Shown here: positions 15,092 to 27,137 of the stretch, in pieces | How the letters are laid out: each line of letters begins with the position of its first letter | Numbering within the stretch: position 1 is the stretch's first letter | Assembly (NCBI GenBank): GCA_024138025.1 | Contig: JAMXBD010000066.1 | Location: 1,116,001 to 1,180,000 of the forward strand | Direction of reading: 5' to 3' | Length of the DNA: 64,000 bases | From: Combretum micranthum | Taxonomy: Eukaryota; Streptophyta; Magnoliopsida; Myrtales; Combretaceae | Notes under the pieces: model-generated | Seen by the model: the letters and a program-made list of their open reading frames with translations, nothing else | The model's database searches: none | Told to the model about the DNA's origin: nothing | Program-made: the position numbers and the translations under genes

Positions 15092-15475
15092 TTAATATCA
15101 TAAATGATATCTAAACTTTGGCAAAATATACAATCATGCATCTAAAATTTGAAATTAATCAATTTAGTATCTAAACTTTGCAATTGATTAATTTAGAATC
15201 TAAAATAACTTTTCGTTTCCACCAACAGTACTCTGTTAAATTCTTTTCAATATTAAATTGATCAATTCCAAAGTTTAGGTACTAAATTGAGGGTAAGTTT
15301 CAGTGGATGCAAGATTTAAAAGTTTAGATATTTCTATAGATAAAAATTTTGTTTAAATACAACTTCGATATATTAAAAAATTTCAGGTACCGACAATCAA
15401 AATTACCCATTAAATTGATCAATTTTAAAGTTCAAGTATCTAATTGCTTATTTTGCCATAGTTCATATACCACTC
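15092..15475. mobile_element. MITE, family D, copy 1
   Basis: Terminal inverted repeats of about 60 bp. The left arm runs ATCTAAACTTTGGCAAAATA then AATTAATCAATTTAGTATC; the right arm is its inverse complement, ending TTTTGCCATAGTTCATATACC. A second copy lies at 46042-46236. It has no coding capacity. Confidence 0.55.
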
Positions 15476-15512
15476 TTCAGACTAACTATTTTTTTTTTTT
15501 CCCAATGTGAGT

Positions 15513-16010
15513 ACATTAGTTTTTCTTTATTTCTACACATTACATTGGTTTGCACACTATCCCCTTATATTTTGGTTATTTTGTTTTTGATTAATTGGTT
15601 GGATTTGGGTTGCTATCTCATCTTTTAAAGGTATACTATCTTACCTTTTTCTAGAGTTTGTATTCTCCTCCGTGACTTTTTATATAATTCCAAAATCACA
15701 TTACTTTATACTTATATATAGATATAGGTCTTTTTACATAATCTCTACACTACTTTCCCAAAATTACATTAGTTTTTTTTTTCCTATATAGTATATTGTT
15801 TTGCACATTTTCCTTTATATTTTGGTTATTTTGTTTTCGCCTAATTGGTTCGATTTTGGTTTGGCTATTTCAAATTTTGAAGGTATGTCATTTTACCTCT
15901 TTCACAGTTTGTGACCTTTTATGTTATCTCAAAATTATATTACTTTACACTCTTGCACCAATATGAGTGTTTGTATATAATCTCTATATTGTTTACATGT
16001 TCTCTATTAT
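15513..16010. repeat. Two-copy tandem duplication, unit about 253 bp
   Basis: ACATTAGTTTTT starts each unit (15513 and 15766). Both carry TTTGCACA, TATATTTTGGTTATTTTGTT, AATTGGTT and ATAATCTCTA in the same order and spacing. The copies are diverged. No gene is seen in either. Confidence 0.6.
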
Positions 16011-17666
16011 CTAAATTCATAAATATTTAAAGTTTACATTATGTTTAAAATTTCTTCTATTATGTTGTAATGTATCCAAGCTGAAGTTTATTAATTAAGC
16101 AAAATAATTAAGGAGCTTAAATATCTTTCTATAGTTAAAATAATAATATTAAAAATATATATTCAAATTTTCATTATGGTATCTCATAGATATTATTTTC
16201 TAAGACTGAAAACATTGCCACCACATGCGTTTGTGAAAAATAACAAATTAGATATTTATTTCATGCATATATCGTAACTAGTCAAATAAAAAACCATTAG
16301 ACTATCACCTGTTCATGAAACGTAAAAGGGAATGAGCACAAGGCCTAGTATGCCAAACTACAACCACATGCATATGAACAAACAACTAACATATTCACAT
16401 GCAATATAGTAATACATGCAACAACTATAGTTTATCATATTTAGTTAGCCTAATAACCAACATGGTTTAAAACTATTTGCAACTAGTTATAAACCTAAAG
16501 TAACCCATGATTCCATGAAAAGCAAGTACATATATACATATATAGATACTTATAATATTGGTGTTGAGTACTCTCCACATATCTTAGGTGCTTTACTCGC
16601 ACCACTCCTAAGCTGTCGAAATCTTCTCTATATGCAACTCCACTCAGGATAATGCCACACATAAATTATCAAGGTATCATCATAATAACACCGATACTCT
16701 TGGTCTATTATACCTAGCCAAACACAAGCAACAAATAATTTAAAGGTAGATAGTGTGAAAACCATTTACTGTTTCTAAGCCTACATACACAAACAACAAC
16801 CAAGGTAAGGACATATCTGATACAATGCTTGAAAACAGCTAATTCAACAAAACCAAAATTACCTAATCACATATAGTAAAAACTAACTCAAAACTTGATT
16901 TCAAAAGAAGAAACATACTTCTAAAGTCATCTAACCACTTAAGCTATTAAGAACTACAACTACTTTAGGTCTAGATATACCTTCCTACTTAGATTTATGT
17001 GTACTGAATATTAAACTAAGGATTTAGGTGTTTGGACAAGTCAAAATAAGGATAAAAAGAAGGTCACAACATCCTCCTGTTGATCATGCCTGTGGTAGAG
17101 AGTATGATAGTCTCTAGAGAAGAAAAACATAACAAAACGCTCTTGTCATGCCCTTTATATAGGGTATGATGACCATTATAGCCTCTATCGCGACCGTGAT
17201 GAGACTGGTGACAACCATCACCGCCTCCGTCACGGCCGTGATTGGATAGAACTTGCTACTTCCGAAGAGATCACGGGCCATGTCACTGCTGTGACGTTTG
17301 TTCGTACCCTATTCACTTCAAAACATAAGAAAAGCTCCTAAATATCCCTTTTCTTCATATTAAACCATACAAAACTCTAAAAATAAGTTAAAAAACATTT
17401 AAACACTTTATAAATTACATTAACAGCAAACAAACAACCTTCCTTTCTTCTTTCATAAAGACCAACTGTCATCACAACAAATATTAGGGTTTTTCTCTTG
17501 ACTTTTTCCCAAATGCAACACTTTGATGCCGAAAAAGTGGATTAGGGAACATAACCTTACAGGTTTGATATAGGGCAAGAAAGAAACAACTTACCTTAAT
17601 CTCATAGCCTCTTGTAGCCCTTTAAAGGAGCTTCTAGCAAGATAAAATTCTAAGGCTTAAGGTGAA
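16011..17666. other. Non-coding DNA, probably retrotransposon LTR or leader
   Basis: No protein frame. Part of it (about 16336-16440) resembles the start of the long LTR-like block at about 22750-22850: both have an 'AGTATGxCAxACTA...CAAACAACTAAC' pattern. A GC-rich patch at 17150-17300 carries CGCGACCGTGATG, CCGTCACGGCCGTGATTGG and ATCACGGG, short palindromic words of the kind found in long gypsy LTRs. It also has a CTTTATATAGGG element at about 17152-17163. Confidence 0.35.
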
Positions 17667-20600
17667 ATATCCCAAATCCTCACCTAGTCAAACTAGAAAT
17701 GGTTTAATTGAATAATATAATAGATAATTAATTGTAAACATTAGATAGTTTAAAATCAATAAAATAAGTAAATAATAGAAAATGACAAGACAAATTGATA
17801 TAATTAAGTTAGGAAAGATGTTAAATTGAGATTTGAGATTTCATATATTCTTTTTGAAAATGTTTAATTATTTTTTCTCTATTTATTTTGGCAAATCAAA
17901 TTTCAAAATATTTATTAATTTCTTAAATATAAATCATTCTCTTTATTTATGAGTCCTAAACTTTTAAACGTTAAATTTTAAATGTTTAGTAAACTCTTGA
18001 ACCCTTGAATTCTACTTTGACTTTCATATCCTAAATCCCCATGAATTTTGATTTCATTTACCTATATGGAAATATCAGTTTTAAACCCAAACTTGATTTA
18101 AATATCGATTTATTTTAAGTTAAACTTCTAAATTATGTTTCTAAATTTCTATAATATAAATTCTCAAATTATTTTCTAACTAGTTTTGATACATAATGTA
18201 TTTATCAGAAAAGTTTAAACTTAATACCCTTACCCTAAAAAAATCTTTAATTTACCTTATATTTTCTTTTCCCTTTATTTTTCTCCTTGCCCTCTTCTTT
18301 TCGTTTCTTCCTTTCCATGTTTTCCTTTTCTTCTTCATTTTTTTTTTCCTTTTTCCTTCCTTTTTTCCCACAAATTCAACCTCAAAATCTCAAGCTTAAG
18401 GAGATCTTACAAGAAATTAAAGTTAGAAAAGAAGGTAAGAGATGGATATAAGCTTAAGATAATTTCAACAATAAGAAAAGAAGATCAAGAAGCCTATGTT
18501 TGCCAAACATATAAGATAAGTTGTTTCTTGTTTGGGTTGTCTTATATGGCATATATTTGATTAATTGCTACTAGTTATATATAGAATTTGTGATAAAGTT
18601 GATGTACAATGAATATATGAACACGTAAGTTAGAATCTAGGTTTGGTGATTCATGATATAATTTGAAGTTAGATAAAATAAAAAAAAAATATGAAAATAG
18701 ATGTTGGGAATGATAATTATAATCTTATTTGTTGATTAAAAGATGTTAGATGTTGAAAAATGATGTAAATCAAGTAGTAAAATGAGTTAAGTTTTCAAAA
18801 TGTAAAAAAAAAATAAATGCAATGAGCAAGGGATGAGCATGAGGAGATATAAATGGCCATGCTCCTCTTAAATTTTCAAAACAATAGACCTTTAAAGTAT
18901 TAGAGAAGAAACACGAATGGCTTGGAATACGTTCTCATGTATCATACCGTGCTTTCCTTTGATTCATTTTAACAAAAACAAATTCAATTACCAGAACAGC
19001 ACGGGTGAAACACGGGATGTGTTATCTCCCCATGTTCCTCTCTATTTTAAGCTTGTTTCTTATATTAAATGAAACAAGGCTAGAACATAGCTAGTGTATT
19101 GGACCGTGTTTCTCTCTAAGCTTCAAGCACCTAAGAAAATTGATGAAATGTGGGTGAAGCATGACTTGATTTATTACGTCATGTTTCTCAATTATTTGCA
19201 TCGTGTTTCTCAATTGTTTTCATTCAAAGAGAAGCACAACTAGAACATGGATTGTTGTATCCAACCATGCTTCTTTCTAAGACAAAACCATAAGCGAAAC
19301 ACGATGAGATACACGTTGTATTTGTTTGGACGTGTTTCTTTTGTAAATGAAACACAGGTAAGTGCACGGACGTGTACCTGCTCGTGTTCTTTATAAAAAT
19401 GTAAATTAAATAAAAATGAAATGAAAATGAAAAAGATAAATGATATTTAACATATTATGTTAGTTCAATGATATAATCAATCATGATTAAAGTGAAATTG
19501 ATAGGTTTAATATGAAATTAGATTTAATATAGATTTAAACAAAAAATAAATCTTAAGTATAAAATGAACATAGTTAACAAATCTCAGTTTAACTTAATTA
19601 AATAGACTTCAGTGAATTGAAATTAGATTGATTAAGTTTAATCAATTTGATTTAGTAATTTAATTAAATGGCTAAGTTTAATGAACTTGATTAAGATTAA
19701 GTTAATATAAGCTTAATAAATTATAATAGAATTAGATTAATATGTCAGGATAAACCTTAAACAATGAGTACGTAATTTCTAAAATATGTTAGACTAAAGC
19801 TGGGTTTATTAAAAATGATTTGACAGACAATAGAGAACTGTCTGTATCTTAGCGGGGCGACCTTCGCAACCATGGCGGGGTTCCTTTTTCATGTATAATC
19901 AAATAAAAACATAAAATTATTATTTAATATGAAATTTGATGTAAGTTAATAAATAATTGAATTGCTTTTACAATTTAATCTTTTGAATAGATGTTTGGAT
20001 CTGGTTTTTATTTCTTTTAGATTGCATCTGTTCTCCATCGAGTTTTAGATAAGATATGCAGTAACTTGCTTATTGTATACTAGAATAGGCATATAACATG
20101 AACTAAAACTTAAAGACGGCCTAATTAACGAATGTTGCTTGTGCTTATGTAGTTTAATTTGGTTTGGGGAGCAACAACTTTTTCTGGAGCCAGGCACGTT
20201 AGTTAGGTGCTTAGGCACCTCCATGTCATGATGCAATGACGATTCATTAGTGGCTCGACAGGTAGTTGATGGGATAAATAATATTGGCGTAACATTTGCA
20301 TAAGCTTAGGGTGAAGTAACATGATTTAGTTCACGTTTATAGGATCAGTTAAACTAAATAGTGTTATAGAATAAGATAAGTAAAGATGTGTAATGATTGT
20401 GAAGCCTATATGAGGCTATTTTTCTCTTTTTCGGATAGATTTAGGAGATATAGGTATTTGAGCTGCTTATATCAACCCCCTAAGCAACTGCTGTTACTCA
20501 GGACCTTAGGTTCCCGGGATTGTTTTGGAGTATAAGTGCTCCAGTATTAATTTGTTTACTTTAAATTAAAGATAATAACTTATTGTTTATTGCATTGCAT

Positions 20601-21170
20601 TAGTTTAAGCTTGTGTGACATCTCGTGTACTCATTATTGTTGTTGTTGTTGTCATTTTTCCAAGTGTTGAGTGGATGTTAACGAGGATGAATATAATGTG
20701 ATGATAATGATGTTAGTGATAGTGGTGTTGATGATTAGATGATGATGTTGATTATTTCGGGTATGGGTTGACTTGGGAGAAGTTTGAATTTTGTGGATGA
20801 GTGAAGTGAGTTAGGATTGAAGAATGTATTTAGTTTGTTTTTCTTTGTTTTATTAAAGAACTAAATTTATATTTTGAGTCTGTAATTCTTTAAGGGCCGA
20901 GAGGAGCCTATGCTTTGTAATTTGAAGCTTTCTATACCATCATTAAAAGGTATATGAGATATTTGATGGTATGGTTTTGTTTTTATGATGAATGATCTAC
21001 TCAAGTAAGTAGACTTAAGAAATGTTTTTTTATGAGATTTGTTTTACTATTGTAAATCCAATTGAAAATAGAAAATAATGAAAGGATTTCATAATTTAAG
21101 ATGTGGCTAGTAAATATTCATGATAAACATACCGTTTAAAGGAAACTTGTGCATACGATACTTAGGGTAT
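17667..21170. repeat. Long LTR-like block (probable solo LTR of a Ty3/gypsy element)
   Basis: Starts TGAAATATCCC and ends TTAGGGTATTATA. This fits the common gypsy LTR pattern TGTxACxxCCC ... GGGxGTxACA after C-to-T decay. It contains no protein frame, a pyrimidine-rich stretch (18245-18370), a palindrome cluster (18905-19395) and a GTT/GAT-rich zone (20636-20750). Limits are inferred from end motifs alone. No partner LTR is identified. Confidence 0.35.
18905..19395. repeat. Cluster of imperfect palindromes, GAAACACG...CGTGTTTC type
   Basis: About six units 60-75 bases apart, each with a left arm like GAAACACG or GAAGCATG and a right arm like CGTGTTTC or CATGCTTC. Examples are GAAACACGGGATG (19017), GACCGTGTTTCTCTC (19102), CCATGCTTCTTTC (19265) and GGACGTGTTTCTTT (19328). 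In RNA these would form a row of stem-loops. A related cluster lies at 54500-54870. Confidence 0.6.
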
Positions 21171-21383
21171 TATACGTGGCATCACATAAAGATTGTGTAT
21201 AACATCTGTAGATGAAAAAGCACATAGATTATGAATGAGCAGTTATTACTATATATTTTTAGTACAAAAGACTATCTTACCCTCTCATAAAACAACTTAT
21301 GACATTCCCTTGTCCTATTTTATAAATTATTTTATTTTTACATTACAAAAAATATACATATCAAAGTTTGTGCACACTCTATA

Positions 21384-21756
21384 GGGAAAATGTAAAATTT
21401 GGTTCTTTAAGTTTAAAGTGGTCAATTTAATATATAATTAAACTTTTTATGGTTATTTTTACTACTTCACTAACACAGTTTGCTTCTTTTTTTTTTTAAA
21501 TGTGAAAAAGACAATATATGAGTGCTAGATAATGCTATAAGAAGAAATGAGAATTCAATGATATACCATCTCTTTTACGTTAGCAAATAAAGCAAATCGT
21601 GTTACAAAAGTAGTAAAAAATAGTCATAAAAAGTTTAATGAAGCATTAACATGAATGCTTTAAAGTTTAGGTGCCAAATTAAACTTTTGTGCAAAGTTTA
21701 GGTACCAAATTGAACTTTTGTGCAAAGTTTAGGTACCAAATTTGACTTGTACCCTT
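21384..21756. mobile_element. Foldback-like MITE with long terminal inverted repeats
   Basis: The left arm AAACTTTTTATGGTTATTTT plus TACTACTTC pairs with the right AAAAGTAGTAAAAAATAG plus TCATAAAAAGTTTA. The outer ends TTTGGTTCTTTAAGTTT and AAGTTTAGGTACCAAATTT also pair. The right arm contains a tandem unit of about 32 bases (GTGCAAAGTTTAGGTACCAA). Flanks share TCTATA on both sides, a partial target duplication. Confidence 0.6.
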
Positions 21757-22252
21757 ATCTATATTATTAAATTCAAAAGCACCTATTGGGTTTCGTTAGT
21801 GTTCATAAAATCAAATATATTCTAAAAGGAATTTACAATAGGAAGTTACATTAGGAATTTATTGATAGACATCATACATGCATTGGGTATGAAAAGTTTT
21901 GAACGAGAAAAGAAATGGAAGAGCAATTATATTTAAAAAAAAAAAAAAAGAAGTAATAGATTATATGAAGGAGTAGTTATTATTTTGAAAGGAGTTATAA
22001 TTATATGCTAACTAAATTATGATTGAACAAAATCAAAATATAAACATTAAAAACACGAAGATAATTGCTTCAATGATATAGATAGATACTAAGGAGTTAC
22101 ATTATGAAGTTATAAAACAATTTGTATGATATAGTAAAATTCCATTGATAAAGGTATCTTGTAAAGTTGAGTTAATGTATGTAAATATAGAATTTATGTA
22201 TTTAAAGTTTCAATATTAGACAGATTCGAACAGTGAATATGGATACAAAAAA
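21757..22252. other. No feature recognised
   Basis: AT-rich sequence with a poly(A) run near 21935-21950. No frame or repeat supported. Confidence 0.4.
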
Positions 22253-23494
22253 TGTAACAGTCTATACTTTAGGACATCTATAGAGCACCACATGTCTTTA
22301 ATTAATTGTAAACAAGTTCATGCTCAAGCGTGCTAAATTCCATATTTAATTATCATTAAAACTTCAAACACACATATATCATACTAATTTCAAATCAACA
22401 TATACAAAGTAATCAAATCCAGAAATAAACATAAGAACAACCAAAGACTTAAATAACACTAACATTAGATGGCTTTGAAAGTCCATGAAATCAAACTAAT
22501 AATATCTACCAATAGGCAATTAAAGGGTTCATACCCTATTGTAACACACTAGTGCACAAAAGTCTAAATCATAATCATATACAAATTAGGAGTCTTTTCC
22601 TTTAAAAGATTAACAATCTAATCTAGTTGTTAGCTAGATAACCCTCTCCACTAGCATCATCCTTACTGTCAAGTATAATGTTATATTTACACAAATGAAA
22701 ACTCTATAAAAGCATCATCTGTACATTAAAAAGAGAAAAGGATGAACCAGAGCATAGTATGGCATACTAACACTCACGAGCGCACAAACAATTAACGTTA
22801 GTCATAAGCTCACACGAAATTACATATTATACATGCAGTAGATAATCATTTAATATATGTGTAGTTTAGTCCAACAAACATCAAAAGGATAGTTTAGTAC
22901 CTCTATTCATGCATAAGTGTACTTATATATTTCAAATTGAGTACTCCCTAGTAACCATAACACTATAACCACCTAAATCTACCCACATCATTGTTAATGT
23001 AACTCCACATAGGACAACACTAAACGAAGACCATCGAGTTACTATAACAATAGCATGGGTACTTTCTCTATCAAGAGCAACTACACACTCATAACATTCA
23101 ATAATAGTAGTTAGATAGTTAATCAATCAATTTATGATTTTATCTTAAGCTAGCACAAGTAGCAAGTAGAGGATGCATATATATACCTAGAATGTGACTC
23201 CTCCAGAACTTTGAAACCTTCTTAACGTGAGTTACTATGCAATTAAGGTATTTAGAGTTGTCTACACTACTAAACTTACACATGGATCACATTTTTATAG
23301 TTCGTACACTTATACACCTATTGATGTCTTGAATAAATGTAAAATATTAATTTAAAATGAGAATTTAGTAATTTAATAATATTCGGTTTCAAGGTCTTAG
23401 AATAGCATTAAATCATATAAAAAAATGGTTGAACAAATTTTGTGTGCTTTTTAGAAGGAAAATATGAGTTTAAAGAAGTTGTGTTGAATACCTA

Positions 23495-23755
23495 TTGGAA
23501 CATGGTCATGGTAGAAGTCATGTTCAAAACAAAAGCTTAACACAAGTTCTAAGTCATGTTCGAAAAAAAGGTATAACACGATGTAACATGGGTCATGTTA
23601 AAAGTCATGATCAAAATAAAAGTATAACATGGTGTGACACGCGGCTTAAACATGAGTTGTATTCGAGTTGTGTTTAAAACAGAAACATAACATGACATAA
23701 TACAAGCTCGAACATGTGTTGTGTTCTAGGCTGTTTTCACGGAAACAAAGGTTCT
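23495..23755. repeat. Cluster of CATGTT / AACATG words
   Basis: Repeats phrases such as GTCATGTTCAAAACAAAAG, ATAACACGATGTAACATGGG, GTATAACATGGTGTGACACG and CGAACATGTGTTGTGTTC. The pattern resembles the palindrome clusters at 18905 and 54500 but is less regular. Confidence 0.45.
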
Positions 23756-24536
23756 AGAACATTATGAAGATGTCCTATTTCTAAGGATGCAATCGAGGTA
23801 GGTTTGAGATCGGTCATATAACATGTAAACTCAACTCGCTTTGTAAATCCCCGAATTTTTTTTTTGGATTCGAATTATAGTTTAATTGGAAGTCAACCAG
23901 ATTTTCCATAGTCAACAAAACCCTAGTTTACCGAAACCGCTTAAGTTCGGCATTGCCATTTTCTCTAGCCTTAGAAAATGAATTGGGAATAATTAGCTAT
24001 AATGGTTCGTAATAGCTATAAGTTACGTAAAAATATCAGTTTTGCAAAATTTGAGTGTCCTTAGAACCCTATCGGACACAGTTCTCGAAAAACGTGTTCC
24101 GGAGCTCGGAATAAGAAAAATATTCCGAATATACCGTTAGACTCGTAAAAATATAAGATTTCCAAAAATATCAATTTCGTAATTTTTCGGTAGCTAAAAA
24201 TATTAGATATCGCATTTATACGCGTATTTTCTTACTACCGGTATTCAATTATCATGTTTACTTTTACATTACACTATTTTCTACTATTCTACACTATTCA
24301 TCTATTTCTACTTTTTCTTACAACCTACTCCTACAACCCATATACCTATTTCTCACACATTTTCATTTCCAATACAATTTCACATATTGCATTTCTTACT
24401 TTTAATTAATCAAAAGACAAAAAAATTAATTTTTCTCTCTCTTTTTCCCAAAAATAGCACCGGCCCTCCCTCTTCTCTATCCAATTTGTTTTATATTTAC
24501 TTTATTTAATTAACACAAATTATCTCCCACATTTTC

Positions 24537-24550
24537 CTATAAATACCCCC
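24537..24550 (+). promoter_or_regulatory. TATA box of the long LTR-like block
   Basis: CCTATAAATACCCC is followed by TCACTTCTTTCACACC and later by AAAATCTCTCAAG, the layout of a plant pol II start region. It is the clearest core promoter in the 22-27 kb block. Confidence 0.4.
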
Positions 24551-26362
24551 TCATACCTTCACTTCTTTCACACCACTTCTTTACTAAAAGTTACTCTCTC
24601 AAAATCTCTCAAGAATTCTCTCCAAGAAGTCTTTTTCTTCTTTCTTTTAGGTAATATGCCTTCAAGAAATTCCTATGTTCATCTACTTAGTATGAACTTA
24701 GTGTGTGTTTTCTAAAACTATGAAGGTTAAGAAAGCAACAATAGGTTCATACTTTGTTTTTGTTCATAATTTCAACTCCTTTATGTTCTTTTATGTTCAT
24801 TACTATCTAATATATCTATATAGCTATCTATAATATTTAGAGCATATAAGCTCATTGTCTTGCAATTTATTTACCTATCATGCAATTTATTTATTTCCTT
24901 GCTATTTATTTAATTTCGAGTTGTTTTTAAGACTAGTCTTTCTAGTCTTAGACTTATCCTCATCAAGTCAAAACATTTTCTTTTCTTTTTAGGACTAGTC
25001 TTTTCTTAATCCCGGAGTACCTTGATGAAGCTAAGGTCGCAATACTTGATTTACTTTCTTATTTGCTTAATCTTTCAAGTTATTATGTTCCTTTATATTT
25101 CTATAGTTTATGATTCATATTCATGCATGAACATAATGTTTTTGTCTCAACAAGAATAAATGAGGAAGTGTTTTCTTAAACTAAAGGTTCTTTTTAAATA
25201 AATGTAGAAAATAGATTTCTTAAAGAACTCATGAACATGCTTAGAAATGATTTTTCTTAAATAAACAAAAAGTTTTATAAAAACTTATTTTTCATCAAGT
25301 ATTAGAAATTCTTTTGGAATTATTACAAGAAACAAAAATATCATTTTATTACTTTTAAAAGCTGTTGGAATCTAAGTTTAGAAAATAAAACCACTCCTTA
25401 GGAATTTAAAGTAATCACAAGAGATTAAATTTAGAAAAAGAAATATTCATCTCAAATAACTCAAGATCTTTTCAAAAGTAAAATGAATATTCCAACAAAT
25501 CTCAAGTTCAACATTTTTTAAACTTTACTTTTTCATAAGTTGAGACAACTTCATTTACTTCATCCAATTGTTATGAGTCAATACATATATATATATATAT
25601 ATATCTTCCAAATAGTTTATAAAAATACTTGAAACATTTATCTCTTCAAGTGAGTTTTATTTAAAAACAGGAACTCAAGTTTTTACAAATTCGTGGAGAA
25701 TCTGGTCGCTGCTTTTTCGGGACCCAAACGACTTAGTTTTATGAAAATAAGTTTAGAAATGTGTAGATCTTTTTGAGTAGGTAGAAAACGATATATTATA
25801 CGCGAATTCCTAGTTAAAATGAGTAAGTTATGGCCATTTTAAGTTGGAATTTCCTCTTATACAATTTTACCGCGATTTTAAGAAAAGTTAGAATCTTCAA
25901 GAAGAGAAATTTCATGAAATACTCATTTTGGATATTCTTCTTGATTAGATAATCTCGAGGAGGATTGTTCGTATCTCGAAGATTACTACGATTAGTGGAA
26001 ATCCCGAACGACTCATCCATTTCAAAAAAGGTGTCATCATGGTCGAGTGAGTTTACTCCCCGTTATTTTTTTCATACTCTTGATTGTGCTTGTAAAATTA
26101 GTTGCACTAGAATTTAGGCAAAATCAAAAGGAAGTGTATGATAATATTATGAAAGAATACTAAGTACATCGAAACTCGATTTGTTTGTAATAAAGTTGTA
26201 TGTGCATTAATATCTTGAAGTGTTTGAAATTGGTTGATCACTTGAAAGAAGTTAAATGTAACTACTAGACTTTAATTAAGAAATTATTCATGCACTTCAT
26301 ATGTTGAGTCACATTTCATTCACTACTATACAATTGGTGGGACAAGTGTATAATAGTGGTGG

Positions 26363-26495
26363 TAGGCAGAACCGGTATATTATGTAAGTGACGAGTCGGA
26401 GCCGGTAAAAACTACAAAAATTGGTGGCTAGTAGGAGCCTGTAATAACTACAAGTTTTTGATGGCATATAGGAGCCAGTAAGATCTATAAAAGTG
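26363..26495. repeat. Short tandem repeat, about 36 bp, three units
   Basis: GAGCC(G/T/A)GTAA occurs at 26399, 26435 and 26472, each followed by an ACTACAAA-like phrase and a GGTGGC or GATGGCATA word. It lies near the 3' end of the long LTR-like block. Confidence 0.5.
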
Positions 26496-27137
26496 TTTTT
26501 AAAAGTTGTGGCTGTAATTGGCCTGAATACCCAACCCCGAATGAAGGGCGTAATTCATTTAACATATGATTCCCGGAAAATCATATGTCTTGTATGCTCA
26601 CGTGGTTATTGCATTCCATATGTTTGAATAATAAACTTGGTTGATAATTTACTTTGAGTATGCATTTTGGGATTTACTCACTAAGCCCATAAGCTTACAC
26701 CCCTATAGGTATTTGTATTCTCAGGAACACCTATTTTTGTGCCCGAGACATCCACGTATCCATGTAAGTTTTATATATTGAAGCTTTTGGAGGAAATCTG
26801 CTCGAAGACTTATATTAGAATTCCTTTGAAATCTTTAATGTAGTATTTTGGATGTTGTAAGAACTATCATGATCCTTGGGATTAACGGGGGTATGCCCCC
26901 TAAGAAATCATGTAATAGACCTTTGGTTGTTAATGATATAATATGTTTTATTTCTGGATTCTTGTATGTTCATTTTTACTTGCTTAAACTATGCTTCCCA
27001 AAAGTGTCTTCTATTACCATGCTAGACGCCTTACATGTAATACGAAGGCTTTCACATGACTAAGGTAGTCATTCTTAAGCCTTGATATTATATGTGGTAG
27101 GCTACCACGTTTAGGGTACTCTTTGGGGCGTGACACG

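Larger units (their letters stand above)
22253..27137 (+). repeat. Long LTR-like block, Ty3/gypsy type, non-coding
   Basis: Starts TGTAACAG and ends GGGGCGTGACA, matching the usual complementary TGT.AC / GT.ACA ends. Inside are a palindrome-rich zone (23495-23755), a plus-strand TATA box CCTATAAATACCCC (24537-24550) followed by a pyrimidine-rich leader, and a tandem repeat (26363-26495). No protein frame of note occurs in 4.9 kb. It may be one very long solo LTR, or an LTR with further insertions. The boundaries are inferred. Confidence 0.35.

Noticed and set aside
18196..18399. 67-codon frame rich in Phe and Leu
   Set aside because: It is a translation of a T/C-rich tract, not a membrane protein.
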